Origin: Vibrio chagasii
GTDB lineage: Bacteria; Pseudomonadota; Gammaproteobacteria; Enterobacterales; Vibrionaceae
Reading direction: 5' to 3'
NCBI GenBank assembly: GCA_041879415.1
Contig: CP090851.1
Span: 1,984,001 to 2,048,000, forward strand
Length of the DNA stretch: 64,000 bases
Each line of letters begins with the position of its first letter. Position 1 is the first letter of the stretch. The notes below the pieces were generated by a model. It saw only the letters and a list, made by a program, of their open reading frames with translations. It did no database searches and was not told where the DNA came from. Both the position numbers and the translations under genes were made by a program. Shown here in pieces: positions 27,560-36,751 of the stretch.

Positions 27560-28357
27560 TCAACGACTGGCGATACATTGGATAATCAAGTTTGAAAACA
27601 TCTCTGGTTGTTCAAAATGAACATTATGACCAGCGTAATCAACCTGACTATATTCAAAGCCACTATTCTCAGCTAGCTCCATGAATTTACGATCTTTTTC
27701 ACCACACACATAGTGCAAAAGATGCTCATGAGATTTTAATGTAGCACGTAAATCAGGTTGCTTCGCTAACGAAGTAGATAACAACATATTTGCTACGGAT
27801 ACTCCAAGGTTACCACTACGCTTTATGACCAAAGTTTGTCTTTGCTCATGATTTAGTGAAGAAAAGACGCTTTGTTGGTACCAATCGTCTAAAACATCCT
27901 CAATCGACTGCTGTGCAAAGCGCACGGCCCATTGCGTATCATGTACTAACCTTTGTGCTCTTTCTTCGTCACACTCCAAGCCAAAGTTACCACCTTCGAT
28001 GATGACTTTTTCAAGATTCAGTGTTTCAAAGCAAGGGCTTGTCACCCCATACATGGCGAGCCTTCCTCCCATTGAGTAGCCAATCACCACGATAGGATAA
28101 TCTGCAGGAAGATCGTTCTCCTCCAACTGAGAAGTGATGCACTGAACAATCTTGGTGCAGCAGTGTTCAAAGCCTACAGGATCGATAAAACGGCTTTGTC
28201 CGTGTCCGGGTAAATCTATGCAAAGACGAGGAAAATCTTCGAGGAAGGGGTGACATGCACTCCAATCATCCCCGCTTCCGAGTAAACCATGTAAAAAAAC
28301 AAGCAAAGGTTTGTCAGAAGGTACTTGCGCAGCTGGGTAGTAATTGGAGTAAAGCAT
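27560..28357 (-). CDS. menH: SHCHC synthase (2-succinyl-6-hydroxy-2,4-cyclohexadiene-1-carboxylate synthase)
   Basis: 265 residues of alpha/beta-hydrolase fold. It has the oxyanion segment 'LVFLHGLLGSGDDW', the nucleophile elbow 'VVIGYSMGGRLAMYG', and the catalytic His in 'DYAGHNVHFEQPEMFSNLI'. It eliminates pyruvate from SEPHCHC. Position between menD and menB, nine bases after menD, confirms the assignment over a generic hydrolase. Confidence 0.94.
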   Translation of the reverse strand: MLYSNYYPAAQVPSDKPLLVFLHGLLGSGDDWSACHPFLEDFPRLCIDLPGHGQSRFIDPVGFEHCCTKIVQCITSQLEENDLPADYPIVVIGYSMGGRLAMYGVTSPCFETLNLEKVIIEGGNFGLECDEERAQRLVHDTQWAVRFAQQSIEDVLDDWYQQSVFSSLNHEQRQTLVIKRSGNLGVSVANMLLSTSLAKQPDLRATLKSHEHLLHYVCGEKDRKFMELAENSGFEYSQVDYAGHNVHFEQPEMFSNLIIQCIASR

Positions 28358-28366
28358 GTAAAGTCC

Positions 28367-30091
28367 TTAGGCTAATGCCTCGGTGAGCATTGAGCTGAAT
28401 TGCTTCAGCAAAGTAGACGCTTGTTCGGGAGGCGTCTTAACTTCCACGAGCAAAGTACCTTGACCTTGTTCGAAATGTTTTTCGATGAGCGTTTGGTAAC
28501 AGTTAAGGGTTTCAGGGGCAGCATAATCGAGCTTGAATTGTGCAGCGGCATGCTCAAAGCTGAAACCATGAGGCATCTGATAAAGTGACTGTTTTTGTTG
28601 CTCAGGTACCGGCAACAAATCAAAAATCGCTCCACCATCGTTATTGGTAACCACAATAACCATTGGCGTTGTGTTGTGAGTGAGTAGCGCTAGCGAGTTG
28701 AGGTCGTACAGCAAAGAGGTATCGCCAATCAACATCATCAAAGGGTTTCGATTAGCTTTCACCACGCCCGCAGCTGTCGCCACCAAGCCATCAATGCCCG
28801 AGGCACCACGGTTGCTGTATACTTGACTCGCAGATATTGATGACAACATATCCACCAGCCTTACCATCAAGCTATTTCCCACAAATAACTCTCTGCCTTT
28901 AAGTCTAGACGACAAGTCAACGGCAACGCTCAGCTCTGTAAGTTGATCATTATTAGAGATTTGCGCCAATGCCAATTGTTGAACGGTGTTCGCGACTTCC
29001 GCCAACGGTGCCGCCCAGCCAGCATGTTCTCCCAACAGTGTCGGTAGGTGTTGCTCTGATAACCAATGCTCGATATCAATGACGATGTGAGTTTGAGGCA
29101 GATGATCTTGATTAATACGATGTGCATCGGGTGAGACAACGATGTACTGCGATGAACAAAATGAAGCGACTTGCCTTTTTACCCATTGGTTAAGACGCTT
29201 AGATACGATGCGCTCACCAAACTGGATAATAAAATCACACTGACTAAGCTGCGCTTTGGCTGCGTCACTTTGCATCCACAGATCATAGTGTTTCCAATCA
29301 CTGCTGACACCCGATTGAGGGTCACAGAATACCGGCCAGCCCAAAGCTGTCGCAAACTGCTTGGCTTTAACTGCAGCTTCATTCTCGATAGAACCAATAA
29401 TCACTGCGCCTTTACGAGCGACATAATCACTTGCTGAAACAGGCTGAGCGTTTAAATGACTGGGTAAATAAGTGTTGGAGTAAAGGCTGTTTGAAGCTCT
29501 CCAAGCTGCCACGCTCTTTGTATAATCCGCATACATCTCGGCGCTATTAGCGGAATAAAGAGGTTCTGGGAACGGGCAGTTGATGTGAATAGCCCCACCG
29601 ACGCTGCGCTGTTTCTCCAGTGCGTTATCAACCGATGTCAAAAGCCAATTCAAAGAAACTTGTGTCGTTGGGCTTGGAAGGTTTAATGCCGTTTCAACGT
29701 GGGACGAAAAGATACCCTGTTGCTGAATCGCTTGGTTAGCACCACAGTCGACTAAATCAATTGGTCGATCAGAGGTCAGCAAGATTAGCTTTTCACGCGT
29801 TAATCCAGATTCAGCGGTCGCTGGTAGAAGGTTAGCTACAGCAGTACCGGACGTAACAATCACCGCAACTGGCTTGTTGCTCGCCTTAGCTAAGCCTAAA
29901 GCAAGGAAGCCAAGTCCGCGCTCATCAAAGTGCGTATGTAAGGTTAGCTTAGAGTTAGCTTCGGCTTCGAGTGTTAATGGTGTTGAACGAGAGCCTGGCG
30001 CGATGCAAACATGTTCAACACCGCTGCGGACAAGCTCTTCAAGTAATGTGTTACACCAAACTCTGTTTAATACAGCTTGGTCGTGACTCAT
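28367..30091 (-). CDS. menD: SEPHCHC synthase (thiamine diphosphate enzyme)
   Basis: 574 residues. The N-terminal ThDP Pyr domain is 'CNTLLEELVRSGVEHVCIAPGSRSTPLTLEAE', and the C-terminal PP domain contains 'VYSNRGASGIDGLVATAAGVVKANRNPLMMLIGDTSLLYDLNSL' with the GDxx...N ThDP/Mg motif. It adds the succinic semialdehyde unit from 2-oxoglutarate to isochorismate. Its start overlaps the menF stop by four bases (ATGA), so translation is coupled. Length equals the family norm. Confidence 0.96.
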   Translation of the reverse strand: MSHDQAVLNRVWCNTLLEELVRSGVEHVCIAPGSRSTPLTLEAEANSKLTLHTHFDERGLGFLALGLAKASNKPVAVIVTSGTAVANLLPATAESGLTREKLILLTSDRPIDLVDCGANQAIQQQGIFSSHVETALNLPSPTTQVSLNWLLTSVDNALEKQRSVGGAIHINCPFPEPLYSANSAEMYADYTKSVAAWRASNSLYSNTYLPSHLNAQPVSASDYVARKGAVIIGSIENEAAVKAKQFATALGWPVFCDPQSGVSSDWKHYDLWMQSDAAKAQLSQCDFIIQFGERIVSKRLNQWVKRQVASFCSSQYIVVSPDAHRINQDHLPQTHIVIDIEHWLSEQHLPTLLGEHAGWAAPLAEVANTVQQLALAQISNNDQLTELSVAVDLSSRLKGRELFVGNSLMVRLVDMLSSISASQVYSNRGASGIDGLVATAAGVVKANRNPLMMLIGDTSLLYDLNSLALLTHNTTPMVIVVTNNDGGAIFDLLPVPEQQKQSLYQMPHGFSFEHAAAQFKLDYAAPETLNCYQTLIEKHFEQGQGTLLVEVKTPPEQASTLLKQFSSMLTEALA

Positions 30092-31410
30092 GATGCCACA
30101 CCCAATGGTGGATGATCAGAAATCAGGCTAAGCAAGGTCGACATCTTCTTATTCAGTTCTTGCCACTCATGCTCTGCTACCGATCCAGGTACGATCCCCG
30201 CACCTGCAAACAGCTGTACTTGATCGTTTACAATTAATGCACTTCGAATCGCCACACAGAATTCCGCTCGTTGGTGACTGATGTAACCGACAGAGCCAGC
30301 ATACCAGCCTCTAGCAAACGGTTCGTGTTCAAGAATGAAGTCCATTGCTTCTTTACGCGGTAGTCCTGCGACTGCTGCTGTAGGTTGTAAAGCGGCAAGC
30401 AACTGAACGCCATTAACGCCGTTATTAAGCTGCGCGTGAATATTGCGTTTTAGGTGTTGTACCTTGCGCAAACGAACCAGGCGCGCTTCTTTCTCTACGT
30501 GCACGGATTGCGAATGAGGCGTGAGACGCTCAATGATATCGTCGACCACATATTGGTTCTCATTGAGGTTTTTAGTGTCTTGAGAAAGCCAATTGGCTAG
30601 CTCCATATCCTCGGTCGCGTTCTCGCCACGACCAATAGTCCCAGCCAGTGCCTCTGTATCGAGCTCAGTGCCATGTCGGCTATATAGGCGCTCAGGCGTC
30701 GAGCCAATAAAGCTGTGTTTCGAATCCAATACCAGCATAAAGTGGAAGCTGTGATGATTTTGCAGATAGCTCGCTTTAAGGAGTTGAGCGGCACAAATAG
30801 GCGCATCAAGCCTTAGCGTCGTTTTACGCGCCAAAACCACCTTCTTATATTCTTCGTCACTGATGCCTTTGAGTACTTTCTCAACCAAACCGCCCCACTG
30901 TTCTCTTTCTGGAACGTGGTTAATCTGTTCAATATGCGCAGACAAGGGAGCCAGTATCGCAGCATCAACAGACAGCTTATTCAGAGCATTAATAGACGCA
31001 ACGCGATCAGGTGATAAGTTAACGGCCAGCGACCAAGTATCGTCAAAGCGGATCAATTCTATCTGAGGAAGAAAGAAAAAAGACTCCATGCAACGGCGAT
31101 TTTTTTCAGTGTGACCGTCAAATGAACGTCCACCCCAGATTCGTTGGTCTTCACCAAGAATCGCATACGCGGGTGCTGGATCTGAAAATGTGTGTAACTG
31201 ACCAAGTGCAACCACCTCTTCACGAGTGTCGCGTGACTGCCAGTAAAACTTAGGAAAAAGTGGTTGAGCATGAAGCCATTCGATAAATGCAAACGATGGT
31301 TTTTGCGTGAGAACTTCAACACAACGAACTTCGCTTGCTTGGGCATTTTGTACTCGCTCAATCAAAGCAGAGATAGTTTGCTGGAAATGTGACAAATCGA
31401 CCTCGTTCAC
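30088..31410 (-). CDS. menF: Menaquinone-specific isochorismate synthase
   Basis: 440 residues of the chorismate-utilising family. The N-terminal part is less conserved ('RRCMESFFFLPQIELIRFDD'). The catalytic C-terminal half has 'EYKKVVLARKTTLRL', 'FIGSTPERLYSRHGTELDTEALAGTIGRG' and 'QPTAAVAGLPRKEAMDFILEHEPFARGWYAGSVGYI'. It isomerises chorismate to isochorismate and is the first gene of the operon. Divergent from alaA across 276 bases, where the men promoter must lie. Confidence 0.95.
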   Translation of the reverse strand: MNEVDLSHFQQTISALIERVQNAQASEVRCVEVLTQKPSFAFIEWLHAQPLFPKFYWQSRDTREEVVALGQLHTFSDPAPAYAILGEDQRIWGGRSFDGHTEKNRRCMESFFFLPQIELIRFDDTWSLAVNLSPDRVASINALNKLSVDAAILAPLSAHIEQINHVPEREQWGGLVEKVLKGISDEEYKKVVLARKTTLRLDAPICAAQLLKASYLQNHHSFHFMLVLDSKHSFIGSTPERLYSRHGTELDTEALAGTIGRGENATEDMELANWLSQDTKNLNENQYVVDDIIERLTPHSQSVHVEKEARLVRLRKVQHLKRNIHAQLNNGVNGVQLLAALQPTAAVAGLPRKEAMDFILEHEPFARGWYAGSVGYISHQRAEFCVAIRSALIVNDQVQLFAGAGIVPGSVAEHEWQELNKKMSTLLSLISDHPPLGVAS

Positions 31411-31686
31411 ATCTAAATTCTTATTATATTAGTTTGATACTTTATGGGTAGCACCCACTTAGATCAAGAATGTCCGATATCTTTTCAACATTCCTGTGAC
31501 TTTAAGCGAGCCCCTCTATCATTTTAGACAATAACCATAAAAGCGATGAATTAAAACTTAGAAAAGGGTGACAACAAAAGGACCAAACGTAACACTGAAA
31601 TGCGACATTCATCAGATTTTTATTCTATCAAACGCCATTTTGCGGTACTTTAATAAAGTATTTAAATTAATTTCAGGAAATCGGCA

Positions 31687-32919
31687 ATGCAAAATATCGG
31701 GATGTCGTCAAAACTCAACAGCGTATGCTACGAAATCAGGGGGCCTGTACTCAAACATGCTAAGCGCATGGAAGAAGAAGGGCATAAAATACTAAAGCTT
31801 AATATTGGTAACCCCGCCCCATTTGGTTTTGACGCCCCTGATGAAATCCTTGTTGACGTAATCCGTAACCTGCCGACATCTCAAGGTTACTGCGACTCAA
31901 AAGGCATCTATTCAGCCCGTAAAGCGGTTGTTCAACACTACCAGAAAAAAGGCCTACGCAATCTTGACGTAGAAGACGTTTACATTGGTAACGGTGCTTC
32001 AGAGCTTATCGTTATGTCTATGCAAGCGCTACTGGATAATGGTGATGAAATCTTAGTTCCCGCTCCAGACTACCCACTATGGACAGCGTCAGTGGCACTT
32101 TCTGGTGGTACTCCGGTTCACTACATGTGTGATGAAGATGCAGACTGGTACCCAGATCTGGATGACATGCGCGCAAAGATCTCACCGAAGACTCGCGGCA
32201 TCGTTCTTATCAACCCGAACAACCCTACAGGTGCGGTTTACAGCCGTGATTTCCTACTGCAAGTTGTCGAGATTGCACGTGAACACGGCCTAATCATCTT
32301 CGCTGATGAGATTTACGACAAAGTCCTTTACGACGGTGCTGTACATACTTCTGTGGCAACGCTTGCTGAAGACGTACTGATGGTAACGTTCAACGGCCTA
32401 TCTAAAGCTTACCGTGTTTGTGGTTTCCGTGGTGGTTGGATGTTCCTAACGGGCCCTAAACATTTAGCCAAAGGTTATGTTGAAGGTTTAGAAATGCTTG
32501 CCTCTATGCGTTTGTGTGCCAACGTACCAATGCAGCACGCAATCCAAACGGCATTGGGTGGCTATCAGAGTATCAATGAACTGATCCTGCCTGGCGGCCG
32601 CCTACTTGAGCAGCGTGACCGAGCATGGGAACTGATTAACAAGATCCCTGGTGTTTCTTGTGTGAAGCCAAAGGGCGCGATGTACCTGTTCCCGAAAATC
32701 GATACCGAGATGTACAACATCAAAGACGATCAGAAATTCGTACTCGATTTCCTAAAGCAAGAAAAAGTACTGTTAGTACAAGGTACGGGCTTCAACTGGC
32801 CTAAGCCTGACCACTTCCGTATTGTGACTCTGCCACACATTGAAGACCTTGAAGTCGCAATTGGTCGTCTAGAGCGCTTCTTGCAGACTTACAATCAAGA
32901 CGACCTTATCGAAGGTTAA
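31687..32919 (+). CDS. alaA: Glutamate-pyruvate aminotransferase (alanine transaminase)
   Basis: 410 residues of fold type I PLP aminotransferase, very close to E. coli AlaA from 'SSKLNSVCYEIRGPVLKHAKRMEEEGHKILKLNIGNPAPFGFDAPDEI' onward. PLP contacts are 'INPNNPTGAVYS', the cofactor Asp/Tyr in 'IIFADEIYDKVLYDG', and the Schiff-base Lys in 'FNGLSKAYRVCGFRGGW'; the last Arg is near 'DHFRIVTLPH'. It makes alanine from pyruvate and glutamate. Single gene with its own terminator. Start is supported by TTTCAGGAAATCGGC upstream. Confidence 0.95.
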   Translation: MQNIGMSSKLNSVCYEIRGPVLKHAKRMEEEGHKILKLNIGNPAPFGFDAPDEILVDVIRNLPTSQGYCDSKGIYSARKAVVQHYQKKGLRNLDVEDVYIGNGASELIVMSMQALLDNGDEILVPAPDYPLWTASVALSGGTPVHYMCDEDADWYPDLDDMRAKISPKTRGIVLINPNNPTGAVYSRDFLLQVVEIAREHGLIIFADEIYDKVLYDGAVHTSVATLAEDVLMVTFNGLSKAYRVCGFRGGWMFLTGPKHLAKGYVEGLEMLASMRLCANVPMQHAIQTALGGYQSINELILPGGRLLEQRDRAWELINKIPGVSCVKPKGAMYLFPKIDTEMYNIKDDQKFVLDFLKQEKVLLVQGTGFNWPKPDHFRIVTLPHIEDLEVAIGRLERFLQTYNQDDLIEG

Positions 32920-32992
32920 TCAGCACAAAGAGAGATGGCTACAATTTGCTGTTTTAAAAGACTTTAACTTGTATTCATTCACTTCTATGCTT

Positions 32993-33020
32993 AAAAGGCT
33001 CCAGTTTAGGAGCCTTTTTT
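32993..33020 (+). terminator. alaA terminator
   Basis: AAAAGGCTCC-agttta-GGAGCCTTTTTT. Confidence 0.92.
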
Positions 33021-33090
33021 GTATCCGCTGTCTCGTGCAGTTTGTAACAAACAAAACGTACGAGTGGAGCACTCTCTAGATAGGACACTT

Positions 33091-33675
33091 ATGAAACAGA
33101 GCCATTTCTTCGCCCACCTCGCACGTATGAAGCTTATCCAGCGCTGGCCTCTGATGCGCTCCGTCTCAAGCGAGAATATTTCAGAACATAGCCTACAGGT
33201 CGCATTCGTTGCCCATGCCTTGGCACTTATCAAAAACAAAAAGTTTGATGGCAAACTCAATCCAGAACACATTGCCCTAATCGGGATGTACCATGACACC
33301 AGTGAAGTACTGACTGGTGATTTGCCTACTCCAGTCAAATACTTCAACCCTGATATCGCCCAAGAGTATAAGAAGATAGAAGCCGCTGCAGAACAAAGGC
33401 TGCTTTCGATGCTGCCAGAAGAGTTTCAAGACGACTTCGCCCCCTTCTTAATCTCTGGCACCGCCAGTAAAGAAGAGCAAAACATCGTAAAACAAGCCGA
33501 CACTATCTGTGCGTATCTCAAATGTTTAGAAGAGCTCAGTGCGGGCAACCATGAGTATGAACAAGCCAAACGTCGGCTAGAAGAGACTCTCGAACAGCGC
33601 AAAAGTCCTGAAATGGACTACTTTCTCACCACCTTTGCCCCAAGCTTTGAATTATCACTAGACGAGATAAGCTAG
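33091..33675 (+). CDS. yfbR: 5'-Deoxynucleotidase YfbR
   Basis: 194 residues from [16 protein letters not shown], matching the E. coli start; a longer frame from 33019 is rejected because it reads through the promoter region and the homologue begins here. It is an HD-domain phosphohydrolase: '[21 protein letters not shown]' holds the first His, and '[29 protein letters not shown]' holds the HD pair and the substrate loop. It removes phosphate from dNMPs, feeding thymidylate pathways or limiting dNMP pools. dgt follows 55 bases downstream, making a two-gene deoxynucleotide-hydrolase unit. Confidence 0.95.
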   Translation: MKQSHFFAHLARMKLIQRWPLMRSVSSENISEHSLQVAFVAHALALIKNKKFDGKLNPEHIALIGMYHDTSEVLTGDLPTPVKYFNPDIAQEYKKIEAAAEQRLLSMLPEEFQDDFAPFLISGTASKEEQNIVKQADTICAYLKCLEELSAGNHEYEQAKRRLEETLEQRKSPEMDYFLTTFAPSFELSLDEIS

Positions 33676-33730
33676 CTGGGTATAAGTTGCTTGTAATTAG
33701 TTAAATAAAATCAATTTGATAGGTGATATT

Positions 33731-35074
33731 TTGAATTCTCAACTCGAACCTTCTTTTGTACTCGAACAAGAGTGGCAACATCGAAATGACGATGAACACA
33801 AAATAAGACGTGATGATCACCGCAGCCCTTATCAACGCGACCGAGCACGCGTGCTTCATTCTGCCGCTTTCCGTCGACTACAAGCAAAAACTCAAGTGCA
33901 CGGTACCACGGTTAATGACTTTCACCGCACGCGCTTAACCCACTCGCTAGAAGCAGCACAGCTTGGCACTGGTATTGTTGCGCAGCTCAAGAAAAAACAA
34001 CCTGAGTTTCGAGACCTACTGCCTTCCGATAGCCTAATTGATTCTTTATGCCTGGCTCACGACATCGGCCACCCACCTTATGGACATGGTGGTGAAGTCG
34101 CACTCAACTACATGATGCGTGAACACGGTGGCTTTGAAGGCAATGCCCAAACGTTTCGTATTGTCACGCAGCTAGAACCTTATACTGAACATCACGGAAT
34201 GAACCTGTCTCGACGCACGCTATTAGGGCTAATCAAATACCCTTCGCTACTCAGTGAGGTTGAGGCAAAAGAGCAACCAGAGCCAGTTAAACATCAACGA
34301 CAGCTCCGTGCCAAAGATTGGATGCCTGCGAAAGGTATCTACGACCATGACGAAGCACTCTTCAACTGGGTACTTGAGCCGCTTTCTGCTAACGATCAAC
34401 AACTTCTCAAACAGAAGAGAAAATCACACACAGAGCCACTTGAACATAACAAGACCAAGTACAAGTCACTCGACTGTTCCATCATGGAGCTTGCGGACGA
34501 CATCGCCTACGGTGTACATGACTTGGAAGATGCGATCGTGCTGGGTTCAGTGACTAAAGCGCAGTGGGTTGAATCGGCTTATCCGCAGTTAAAAGAGATG
34601 GCTGATCCGTGGATCTGTGAGCACCTAGACTCCATTACAGAAATGTTGTTCTCTGGCGAGCAGTACCGCCGAAAAGATGCCATTGGTGGGATTGTAAACG
34701 CGCTGCTGACGAGTATCTCGATTAAGCCCGTTGATGAAAGTTTTGAGAACGCACTGCTTGCCTACAATGCCGTATTGGAGCCAAGCATGGATGCTACCCT
34801 CGATAAGCTGAAACACTTCGTCAGCGAATTCGTGATTCAAGTGCCGCAGGTTCAAGTTATTGAGTACAAAGGTCAGCAGATCATCATGGATATGTTTGAA
34901 GCCTTCAGCGCCGATCCTGAACGCCTGTTGCCACTTCCGATTAAGAAACAGTGGCTACAACATCAAGACGAATCAAGAAAGATGCGCGTGATCGCCGATT
35001 ACATCTCATCAATGACCGATGACCTTGCTCAGAAGATGCACCAACAGCTGTTTTCAGCACATACCGAGTTCTAG
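33731..35074 (+). CDS. dgt: dGTP triphosphohydrolase family protein
   Basis: About 447 residues of the HD-domain dNTPase family. The N terminus has the Dgt signature 'DDEHKIRRDDHRSPYQRDRARVLHSAAFRRLQAKTQV'. The metal site is 'RLTHSLEAAQLGTGI', 'LCLAHDIGHPPYGHGGEVALNYMM' and, further on, 'MELADDIAYGVHDLEDA'. It hydrolyses dNTPs (usually dGTP) to nucleoside and triphosphate. Some members deplete dNTPs as a phage defence. The TTG at 33731 sits at good spacing from AGGTGA; an in-frame TTG at 33716 is the alternative. Metabolic or antiviral role is not resolvable here. Confidence 0.92.
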   Translation: MNSQLEPSFVLEQEWQHRNDDEHKIRRDDHRSPYQRDRARVLHSAAFRRLQAKTQVHGTTVNDFHRTRLTHSLEAAQLGTGIVAQLKKKQPEFRDLLPSDSLIDSLCLAHDIGHPPYGHGGEVALNYMMREHGGFEGNAQTFRIVTQLEPYTEHHGMNLSRRTLLGLIKYPSLLSEVEAKEQPEPVKHQRQLRAKDWMPAKGIYDHDEALFNWVLEPLSANDQQLLKQKRKSHTEPLEHNKTKYKSLDCSIMELADDIAYGVHDLEDAIVLGSVTKAQWVESAYPQLKEMADPWICEHLDSITEMLFSGEQYRRKDAIGGIVNALLTSISIKPVDESFENALLAYNAVLEPSMDATLDKLKHFVSEFVIQVPQVQVIEYKGQQIIMDMFEAFSADPERLLPLPIKKQWLQHQDESRKMRVIADYISSMTDDLAQKMHQQLFSAHTEF

Positions 35075-35124
35075 ACTTACTTGCGCTACTTGGACTCAGC
35101 ACATTCAGACAAGTATTGGTGAGA

Positions 35125-35724
35125 TTACGCTAAGTAGTTTTTCTCAAATACGCCCGGCGGCATTTGATTGATTTGAAACTGAATCATTTGGTCAAATGCC
35201 GTTAGCAGTGGACTGAAATCTCGGTCACCTTCTAATAAGTTCAGCAAATGGTACCCAGCTTCTACCGTCGACAAACTATTTTCGCTTGGCGCTTTACGGA
35301 TTCGGTAATTGCCTTTGAGATCTTTTGGTAGATGGACGGTACTTAGCGCATGCAAATTGCTAGACACTCGCCACATCTTGAATGCCTTCTTCCAAGTTCC
35401 ATCCAACAGAATCACACGCAGCTTTTTATTAGGGCGTGCTACAGACTCGACAGACACAGAATGTTCACTCGGGTACAAAATCACGTGCTGATATTGCTCA
35501 TCAGCCAACATCGCATTCAGTTGCTCATTGTCTGAAAAATCCTCACCGACGATCGTTACGCTGTTTTTTAAAGATAACGAGAGAATACGCGCGGTTCCCA
35601 TCGGACGATGCTCTTCTGATGGGTGCTGAAGAATGATAAGCTCAACGTTCGATTCTAGTGGTGTAACCCACTGACAAATACAAGCTTTCAAAGCCTTGCT
35701 GCATTGGGGGCAATAACGAGACAT
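35125..35724 (-). CDS. tapT: tRNA-uridine aminocarboxypropyltransferase (DTW domain)
   Basis: 199 residues. The N-terminal zinc ribbon 'MSRYCPQCSKALKACICQW' has four Cys residues. The DTW/SPOUT-like core has 'ILQHPSEEHRPMGTARIL', the motif 'VILLDGTWKKAFKMW' (D-x-TW form) and 'SENSLSTVEAGYHLLNLLE'. E. coli TapT (YfiP) uses S-adenosylmethionine to make acp3U at position 47 of some tRNAs. This is one of several DTW paralogues that can occur per genome, so the exact tRNA position is inferred. Its 5' end overlaps the divergent rhombosortase frame. Confidence 0.85.
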   Translation of the reverse strand: MSRYCPQCSKALKACICQWVTPLESNVELIILQHPSEEHRPMGTARILSLSLKNSVTIVGEDFSDNEQLNAMLADEQYQHVILYPSEHSVSVESVARPNKKLRVILLDGTWKKAFKMWRVSSNLHALSTVHLPKDLKGNYRIRKAPSENSLSTVEAGYHLLNLLEGDRDFSPLLTAFDQMIQFQINQMPPGVFEKNYLA

Positions 35725-36276
35725 GGATGTAATGTGTACCCTGTTTTAATTTTCACTTCACTTTTATGCGTCATATTCCAACTAGAGCCAGTGCAAGCTT
35801 GGGTCGTTTGGGATAAAAGTGCGATTGTCGATGGACAATGGTGGCGGATCCTAACAGGAAACTTTTCACATACCAACTACTCACACCTGCTAATGAATCT
35901 AGCAGGCCTGTGGATCATCAGCTACCTATTTCAACCGACACGAAAACAACTTATCTCTGCGTTAGCTTTAATCAGCTTAGTCACAGGATTGGCTCTGTTA
36001 CTTTCAAGTATTCAGATTTATGTAGGCTTGTCGGGAACACTGCACGGATTGTTTGGTTTATTCGCTCTCAGAGAGGCGTTAAACGGCAGGAAATCGAGTT
36101 GGCTGTTGGTCTTAGGATTAGTCGCTAAAATCGCTTGGGAGCAGCTTATTGGTCCTTCTAGCACAACTGGTGAACTGATTAACGCGAGAGTGGCCATTGA
36201 AGCCCACCTAGCAGGTGCACTGGCAGGCGGGTCCATGGCTATTGTTTCATTTTTCATGAGTAAAAAAGCGAACTAA
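35704..36276 (+). CDS. rrtA: Rhombosortase (GlyGly-CTERM processing rhomboid protease)
   Basis: 190 residues from a TTG at 35704; a GTG at 35734 is another possible start and would avoid overlapping tapT. About six membrane helices. Rhomboid catalytic residues are visible: Ser110 in YVGLSGTLHG and His168 in EAHLAGALAGG, plus the conserved 'HTNYSHLLMNLAGL'. In place of the usual GxSG of generic rhomboids it has GLSG followed by TLHGLF, typical of rhombosortases. These cleave GlyGly-CTERM tails of secreted proteins such as V. cholerae VesB, after which a lipid-type group is attached. Ends four bases inside convergent comEA. Confidence 0.85.
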   Translation: MGAITRHGCNVYPVLIFTSLLCVIFQLEPVQAWVVWDKSAIVDGQWWRILTGNFSHTNYSHLLMNLAGLWIISYLFQPTRKQLISALALISLVTGLALLLSSIQIYVGLSGTLHGLFGLFALREALNGRKSSWLLVLGLVAKIAWEQLIGPSSTTGELINARVAIEAHLAGALAGGSMAIVSFFMSKKAN

Positions 36277-36572
36277 AGCAGGATCCTTTCGCGATTCTTT
36301 TCAACCGTAGCCTCACCAATCCCTTTCACACTCACCAAGTCGTCAGCACTAGCAAACGCGCCGTGCTCAGTTCTGTAGTCGACAATATCTTTAGCCTTCT
36401 TGTCACCTACACCTACCAGTAACGCTGATAGTTCCTCTGCGGTCGCGGTATTAATGTTTACTGTAATCTCAATACCTTCGTAGAGTTCAGCCTTGGTTGG
36501 GCTGTCTGCAAATGCGGCAGGGCTTAAGAAAATCAAAAATGAAAGAAGTAGTGTTGAATATAAGGTGCGCAT
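36273..36572 (-). CDS. comEA: ComEA-family helix-hairpin-helix protein
   Basis: 99 residues from the ATG at 36572, which follows AAAGGAATGGATT; the longer frame from 36656 lacks such a site. A signal peptide (about 1-20, ending AAFADS) is followed by two helix-hairpin-helix motifs: 'NINTATAEELSALLVGVGDKKAKDIVDYRTEHG' and 'FASADDLVSVKGIGEATVEKNRERI'. In naturally competent vibrios ComEA binds incoming DNA in the periplasm and acts as a ratchet for uptake. Other small HhH periplasmic proteins exist, but this size and architecture match Vibrio ComEA. Confidence 0.85.
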   Translation of the reverse strand: MRTLYSTLLLSFLIFLSPAAFADSPTKAELYEGIEITVNINTATAEELSALLVGVGDKKAKDIVDYRTEHGAFASADDLVSVKGIGEATVEKNRERILL

Positions 36573-36642
36573 AATCCATTCCTTTATGAAAAAAGGTAAC
36601 TTATGCATTTGCAGCAAGAGATAACATGATCGCCAGATAAAA

Positions 36643-36676
36643 ATAAAGCGGGCCACCTAAGTGACCCGCTTTGTTA
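36643..36676 (-). terminator. ppiD terminator
   Basis: AAAGCGGGTCAC-ttag-GTGGCCCGCTTT (one mismatch) then ATTTTTAT on the minus strand, 80 bases past ppiD. Confidence 0.85.
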
Positions 36677-36751
36677 TACATCTTATTTTCATCAGCTTGC
36701 TTGTTGGCTCACAAATCTGTTTTGGAGTTCAACTAGCGAGATAATTGATGA

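Noticed and set aside
33019..33090. N-terminal extension of yfbR by 24 codons
   Set aside because: E. coli YfbR starts at the internal [10 protein letters not shown], and the extension covers the stretch right after the alaA terminator.
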